Below, in pieces: positions 62,162-64,000 of a DNA stretch of 64,000 nt. Origin of the DNA: Fodinibacter sp038210185 (lineage in GTDB: Bacteria; Actinomycetota; Actinomycetes; Actinomycetales; Dermatophilaceae); contig JBBQWX010000001.1 of assembly GCA_038210185.1 (NCBI GenBank), forward strand, positions 36,064 to 100,063. Direction: 5' to 3'. A program made the position numbers and the translations under genes. Under the pieces are notes generated by a model. That model had not been told where the DNA came from. It made no database searches and saw only the letters and a list, made by a program, of their open reading frames with translations. Each line of letters starts with the position of its first letter. The stretch's first letter is position 1.

Positions 62162-63105
62162 CACGCGGCTCCGATCTCGTTGACGGTGTTGTCGAGCAGG
62201 CTGAGCAGGGCGGTCTCGAGATCGGGGATCTCGACTCTCAGGTCGCCGGGGACCGGCCCGCGTCCGACCAGCCAGGCGCCGGCGTACGCGATCAGCTCGC
62301 GGTCACCGTGCACGCTCACCTGGCCCCCCGAGCGGCGGACGTCGCGCACGCCGGGCAGCGCACTCAGCTCGGCCAGGTCCACGTCGGGGGGACCGGCTGG
62401 GAGGCTGAAGCCGACCATCGCGCCTCCGCCGTGGCGGGCGACCAGCTCGGCAGGGGTGCCCTGGTCGAGTACTCGGCCCTCGCGCATGGCAACCACCCGG
62501 CCACAGAGCCGCTCGGCCTCGTCAAGCTCGTGGGTCACCAGCAGAACCGTCGTACCGGCCTCGCGCAGCTGCGCCACCGCCTGCCACACCTCGCGACGGG
62601 CCGAGGGATCCAGCCCCTGGGTGAGCTCGTCGAGGATGACCAGCCGCGGCTGGTTGAGCAGCGCCAGCACCAAGAACAGCCGTTGCCGCTCGCCGCCGCT
62701 CATCGCGCCGAAGGCGTACCTGCGCCGGTGTCCCAGCCCGAAGCGCTCCAGGAGCGCCGCGCCGTCACGCGCCCTGCGGCCGGAGAACAGCTCGAGGGCC
62801 TCCGAGACCCGCATCCGGTCGGGTAGTCCTGAGCTCTGCAGCTGGCTGCCGATCAGGGGGCGCAGCTCCTCGGCGTCGCGCGTGGGGTCGAGCCCCAGCA
62901 CTTCGATCGTGCCGGCGTCGGGCCGGCGCAGGCCTTGGAGGCACTCGACGGTCGTGGTCTTTCCGGCACCGTTGGCACCGATCAGTCCGACGACCTCCCC
63001 GACGGACACGTCGAGATCGAGGTCCTCGACGACCACGCGCCCGCCGTACGACTTGCGGAGGCCACGCACGGTGACGACCGCTTCTTGCGAAGGGTTTGAT
63101 GTCAT
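62161..63105 (-). CDS. ABC exporter ATP-binding protein
   Basis: A 314-residue ATPase. Walker A GLIGANGAGKTTTVECLQGL, Q-loop IGSQLQSSGL, signature AMSGGERQRLFLVLAL, Walker B LVILDELTQGLDP (Glu present), and the switch LLVTHELDEAERL. The last ~80 residues form the extra domain common in drug and lantibiotic exporters. With the permease and the two-component pair it forms a four-gene export and sensing unit. ATG 63105. Confidence 0.94.
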   Translation of the reverse strand: MTSNPSQEAVVTVRGLRKSYGGRVVVEDLDLDVSVGEVVGLIGANGAGKTTTVECLQGLRRPDAGTIEVLGLDPTRDAEELRPLIGSQLQSSGLPDRMRVSEALELFSGRRARDGAALLERFGLGHRRRYAFGAMSGGERQRLFLVLALLNQPRLVILDELTQGLDPSARREVWQAVAQLREAGTTVLLVTHELDEAERLCGRVVAMREGRVLDQGTPAELVARHGGGAMVGFSLPAGPPDVDLAELSALPGVRDVRRSGGQVSVHGDRELIAYAGAWLVGRGPVPGDLRVEIPDLETALLSLLDNTVNEIGAA

Positions 63106-63512
63106 GCCTCGATGGTGCGACCCAACCGTCGCGTCGCACATCGGCCGGTAGACACGAATCGTGGTCTGCCCGTGGGCCGAGGACAGGCTCGGGAAGGTCA
63201 GCCCGCAGGCAGTGGCATCGCCTAGGTGTACTGAACCGTGAGGTTGGTCAAGCGGGTGATGGTGGTTCGTTGCCGCGGACGCTCAGCTTCAGGAGGTCGG
63301 TTGGTGCGGTGAGGTCGATGTGCTCGACCGGAGAGCCGAACAACGCCGGAAGCGAAACCCTGCCGGAGGCGTGGCCGCAGTTTCAGACGACCCTTCTGAT
63401 GAGAGATCCATAACCCGTCCAACACCGGCTGCTGCCGCCCGCCCATTGCCAACGGCCAAGCTCAGGTCGCCGCTGTGGGGCAGGGAGGGCTGACGCACTG
63501 GCTACTTGCCGT
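63106..63512. other. 407-base gap with a possible coding remnant
   Basis: Divergent intergenic region that should hold two promoters. On the minus strand, 63248-63382 reads CGHASGRVSLPALFGSPVEH then IDLTAPTDLLKLSVRGNEPP, which looks protein-like but has no start and cannot be assigned. I see nothing else. Confidence 0.35.
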
Positions 63513-64000
63513 ATGAAGATCGGAGTGCAGGTCGCAGACTTCACCTGGCCCGGTGGTCCGGCCACCATCGGCCCCACCTTCGCCCGGATCGCCCACGACG
63601 CGGACGAGGCCGGCATGGCGGGGACCTGAGCTTGGCCGTTGACAGCCTGTGGGTGATGGACCACTTCTTCCAGATCTTGATGATCGGCCCGCCGGAGCAC
63701 GAGATGCTGGAGGGTTACTCCGCGCTCGCGTACGCCGCGGGCGTCACGAGGACCATCACCCTGGGCACCCTGGTGACCGGCGTGACCTACCGCCATCCCG
63801 GGCTGCTTGCGAAGACCGTGACGACCCTGGACGTCCTGTCGGGCGGCCGGGCCTGGCTGGGGATCGGCGCGGCGTGGAACGAGGAGGAGCACCGCGGGCT
63901 AGGCGTGCCCTATCCGGGCACCTCGGAACGCTTCGAGCGTCTCGAGGAGACGCTGCAGCTCGCCCAGCAGATGTGGGCCGGCGACGACAGCCCCTTCGAG
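63513..64000 (+). pseudogene. LLM-class F420-dependent oxidoreductase, disrupted and cut by window edge
   Basis: From ATG 63513 the frame reads MKIGVQVADFTWPGGPATIG then FARIAHDADEAG, and ends at TGA 63627-63629. From 63638 another frame continues the same family: VDSLWVMDHFFQIL, ITLGTLVTGVTYRHPGLLAK, LSGGRAWLGIGAAWNEEEHR and so on to the edge. A 23-base insertion (about 63615-63637) would account for both the shift and the stop. Members reduce or oxidise diverse substrates with F420. Alternatively GTG 63653 or ATG 63656 might start a shortened protein. Confidence 0.75.

Overview
The window is very GC-rich DNA with dense coding on both strands, many GTG starts and many ATGA/GTGA start-stop overlaps. 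The gene content points to a high-GC actinobacterium. It includes an F420-dependent glucose-6-phosphate dehydrogenase, an F420-type nitroreductase, a DUF3073 protein, a mycobacterial-type FolP2, KdpFABC with KdpDE, and paired CrcB subunits. Protein resemblances recalled from memory suggest Micrococcales, probably close to Intrasporangiaceae. That placement is inference; no search was run.

Layout. 1-3.5 kb: a truncated HpaI-type aldolase, a multiply frameshifted IS630 transposase, an ECF sigma factor with a membrane partner, and an inverted fragment of the same IS. 3.6-7.9 kb: a small membrane protein, a conserved gene broken by two indels, an ATP-dependent DNA ligase, and a coupled DUF1989/GntA-like pair. 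8.1-15.9 kb: the potassium locus kdpFABC-kdpDE, in which kdpB and kdpC each carry an in-frame stop. 16.1-20.0 kb: a four-gene operon reading fgd, folP2-like, CaiB/racemase, enoyl-CoA hydratase. 20.1-29.7 kb: valine/leucine dehydrogenase, DUF3073, an NCS1 permease with a cysteine hydrolase, purM, a PadR regulator with its membrane partner, and pntAB. 29.8-39.5 kb: a low-complexity anchored protein, an acyl-CoA ligase, a transporter with a PLP lyase, a polysaccharide deacetylase, a PQQ-type sugar dehydrogenase lipoprotein and an alkyltransferase-like protein. 39.6-47.3 kb: a CcdA-like protein with a thioredoxin lipoprotein, a two-component system split by an opposed gene, an aminotransferase, crcB1-crcB2 and a subtilase. 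47.4-55.3 kb: a papain-like protein, a PLD-fold protein, an ArsR/SRPBCC pair, a carboxyethylornithine synthase/alanine dehydrogenase-like enzyme, a dienelactone hydrolase-like protein, YihY and an F420 nitroreductase. 55.3-59.6 kb: a frameshifted GGDEF-EAL gene and a cluster of gene fragments. 59.6-64 kb: a NarL-type two-component system followed by an ABC-2 exporter, then a disrupted LLM oxidoreductase running off the right edge.

Three things stand out. First, the Kdp pump appears inactivated by two independent nonsense codons while its regulators remain open. Second, two families of structured intergenic repeats are scattered through the window: three clusters of exactly three tandem 34-bp hairpins, each directly 3' of a gene, and five larger palindromes with different arms but a similar centre. 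Third, there are many single-base frameshifts and truncated genes, which mean either local gene decay or residual sequence error. Several genes also show a TANNNT-type -10 element six bases before the start codon, consistent with leaderless transcription.
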